DNA of 64,000 bases, from contig CM053251.1 of the NCBI GenBank assembly GCA_028583405.1, positions 15,782,744-15,846,743 on the forward strand, in the 5' to 3' direction. Of the stretch, positions 62,605-64,000 are shown one piece after another. The notes under the pieces are model-generated. The model did not search any database, was not told the origin of the DNA, and saw only the letters and a program-made list of their open reading frames with translations. This DNA comes from Pogonophryne albipinna. Taxonomy: Eukaryota > Chordata > Actinopteri > Perciformes > Artedidraconidae. Position 1 is the first letter of the stretch. Each line of letters starts with the position of its first letter. The position numbers and the translations under genes are program-made.

Positions 62605-64000
62605 CTGTGGAGAAACAAAACACACTTTATTGAAAGTTATCACCCTCACACGGATATGGAAGTCATTACATTCATATAGTGATTGAAAAAGATCCATAGG
62701 GAACCCTAAAAAAGCGAGCCTCCTATTTAACTTTATTTTGAAGCGACACACATGACTCAATTGGCCCAACAAGTGTATATTCAAAACACAAATTACAATC
62801 TTTACAGCATTTGCCCCTGTCCAACAATAGATCCTTAGGAGAAACACTAAACACAAACAAATAACTGTCAACACAGACAGACATAGATACTACATGTACA
62901 TTAGAATAGTACAATTACTATATGGATTGACAAAATGACAGTATTTGTAATTGATTGATTTGCGTTATTATTGTGTCATACATACATAATATGCCCAGCC
63001 GATACAAGCTAACAAGATACAGCTATTTATAAAACATTGTTTAAGGCATAAATCTAAAATAAAAATACACAAATAACTTAAACTGACATCCTGCAAAGGT
63101 CAATGTTCAATGCCAAGCATTGGAATAAACCTTTCTATTCTGGGTATACCAAAACATTTCTGGAGTTTGAACAAAGATTTATTTTATATGAATATTCTAA
63201 ATACATCATAATAAAGTGAACACAGAGGAAAATGTGAAATATCCCTTTTTCAAATGTTTAAGACAACCTGTTATTCATAAGAACATTGATCAGAGAGGTT
63301 GTTAAACCATTTCACAAATAATGTAATATAGATTTCTGTGATGTATTGAATGTACCATGTACGTACACTAAATCAGACGGTTGGTTCCCACTTAAAGCTT
63401 TGAGTCCTGATAAGAACTCTGGCCGGTGTCTTTGTCAGCTGCTTTTACTGAAGAGTAAGATTGACATTTTCCGAGAGCCGTGGACACTGCCACCACCGGC
63501 GCCCCTTCAAATGCCACATGCAGCACAATCGTGAGATTTGCGGCTTTGCTCTCTATCTCCAAGGTAGCAGACATGAGGCTCGTTTGAACCCTGACAGGCG
63601 ATAAGACCCCACACCGACCTGAGAGATTGGTACTGCCTCCACCATCAGATTATAACAAGCACCCATTTGGAAAGAGTCTATTTCCCTGCTTAACCTCCAG
63701 CAGAGGCATCACACACTTCTTCTTTTTCCACCCTGGGAAAATTAGAAGAACATCCTCCATTGCTGATAAGGAGTAGGAAGTGGAAATGCAAGAGAGGAGG
63801 GAAACTAAGTCTGCTGTAATACATCAATGGAAAGCATGTTTAATATGTTACAAACCAGAGGCATTTAAGGTGAAAGCAATAGTTACAATAAAATTGCGTT
63901 TAATTCTCAGTCATCTCTAATTTCCATTATATTATATCACTGTATTATCAGCAATTAATATAGCAGCCATCATTTTTTTACAGTTTTCTCCTCCAACAGT
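62605..64000 (-). other. tnr intron, continues past the window
   Basis: I searched for the preceding fibrinogen exon and did not find it. The sequence is AT-rich. The open frame at 63392-63574 has no recognisable domain. Confidence 0.6.

Noticed and set aside
63392..63574. Minus-strand 60-codon frame as the next tnr exon
   Set aside because: It lacks the fibrinogen motifs (GGGW, EFW.G) expected for the preceding exon and has no suitable splice sites.

Overview
This is a 64 kb piece of a vertebrate nuclear genome, almost certainly a teleost (ray-finned) fish. It has multi-exon genes with GT-AG introns, long CA microsatellites, 5'-truncated CR1/L2-like LINEs and many short inverted-repeat transposons of types common in fish. 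No bacterial, organellar or viral gene set is present.

Three genes are supported. (1) Plus strand, 2329-26205: the 3' part of a tenascin gene. It holds 15 coding exons encoding seven fibronectin type III (FNIII) repeats followed by a complete fibrinogen-like globe. The signal peptide and EGF-like exons lie upstream of the window. The repeats read as tenascin-N/tenascin-W (tnn, 'tnw' in fish). (2) Minus strand, 35791-36108: a single-exon 105-residue membrane protein that I recognise as the KIAA0040 orthologue. (3) Minus strand, 58404-62604: the last three coding exons of a second tenascin, tenascin-R (tnr), which continues beyond the right edge. The order and orientation tnn(+), kiaa0040(-), tnr(-) is that of human chromosome 1q25, and this supports all three identifications.

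Layout: 1-2328 intron; 2329-5233 FNIII 1-2; 5234-11306 a 6 kb intron; 11307-16956 FNIII 3-6, each on one symmetrical phase 1-1 exon, including one exon with a single-base frameshift and one tandemly duplicated exon; 18504-19997 FNIII 7, split by an intron that holds a LINE; 20461-26205 the fibrinogen globe, whose last intron holds a 2.7 kb inverted-repeat element; 26206-35790 intergenic; 35791-36108 kiaa0040, with a TTAA-flanked transposon in its probable 3' UTR; 36109-58403 intergenic, with three long CA arrays in all (34.9, 40.7 and 41.4 kb), a second 3 kb inverted-repeat element, LINE fragments and a 36-bp minisatellite; 58404-62604 the tnr 3' end; 62605-64000 tnr intron.

The tenascins are secreted extracellular-matrix glycoproteins whose FNIII repeats and fibrinogen globe bind cells and matrix partners. 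The most notable observations are: two related foldback-like elements sharing scrambled interiors, one with a THAP-like reading frame in its terminal repeat; the frameshifted FNIII exon; the recent exon duplication with a sharply bounded identity tract; a transposon that supplies the first poly(A) signal after kiaa0040; and two direct copies of one MITE sitting about 50 bp inside both ends of the last tnr intron.
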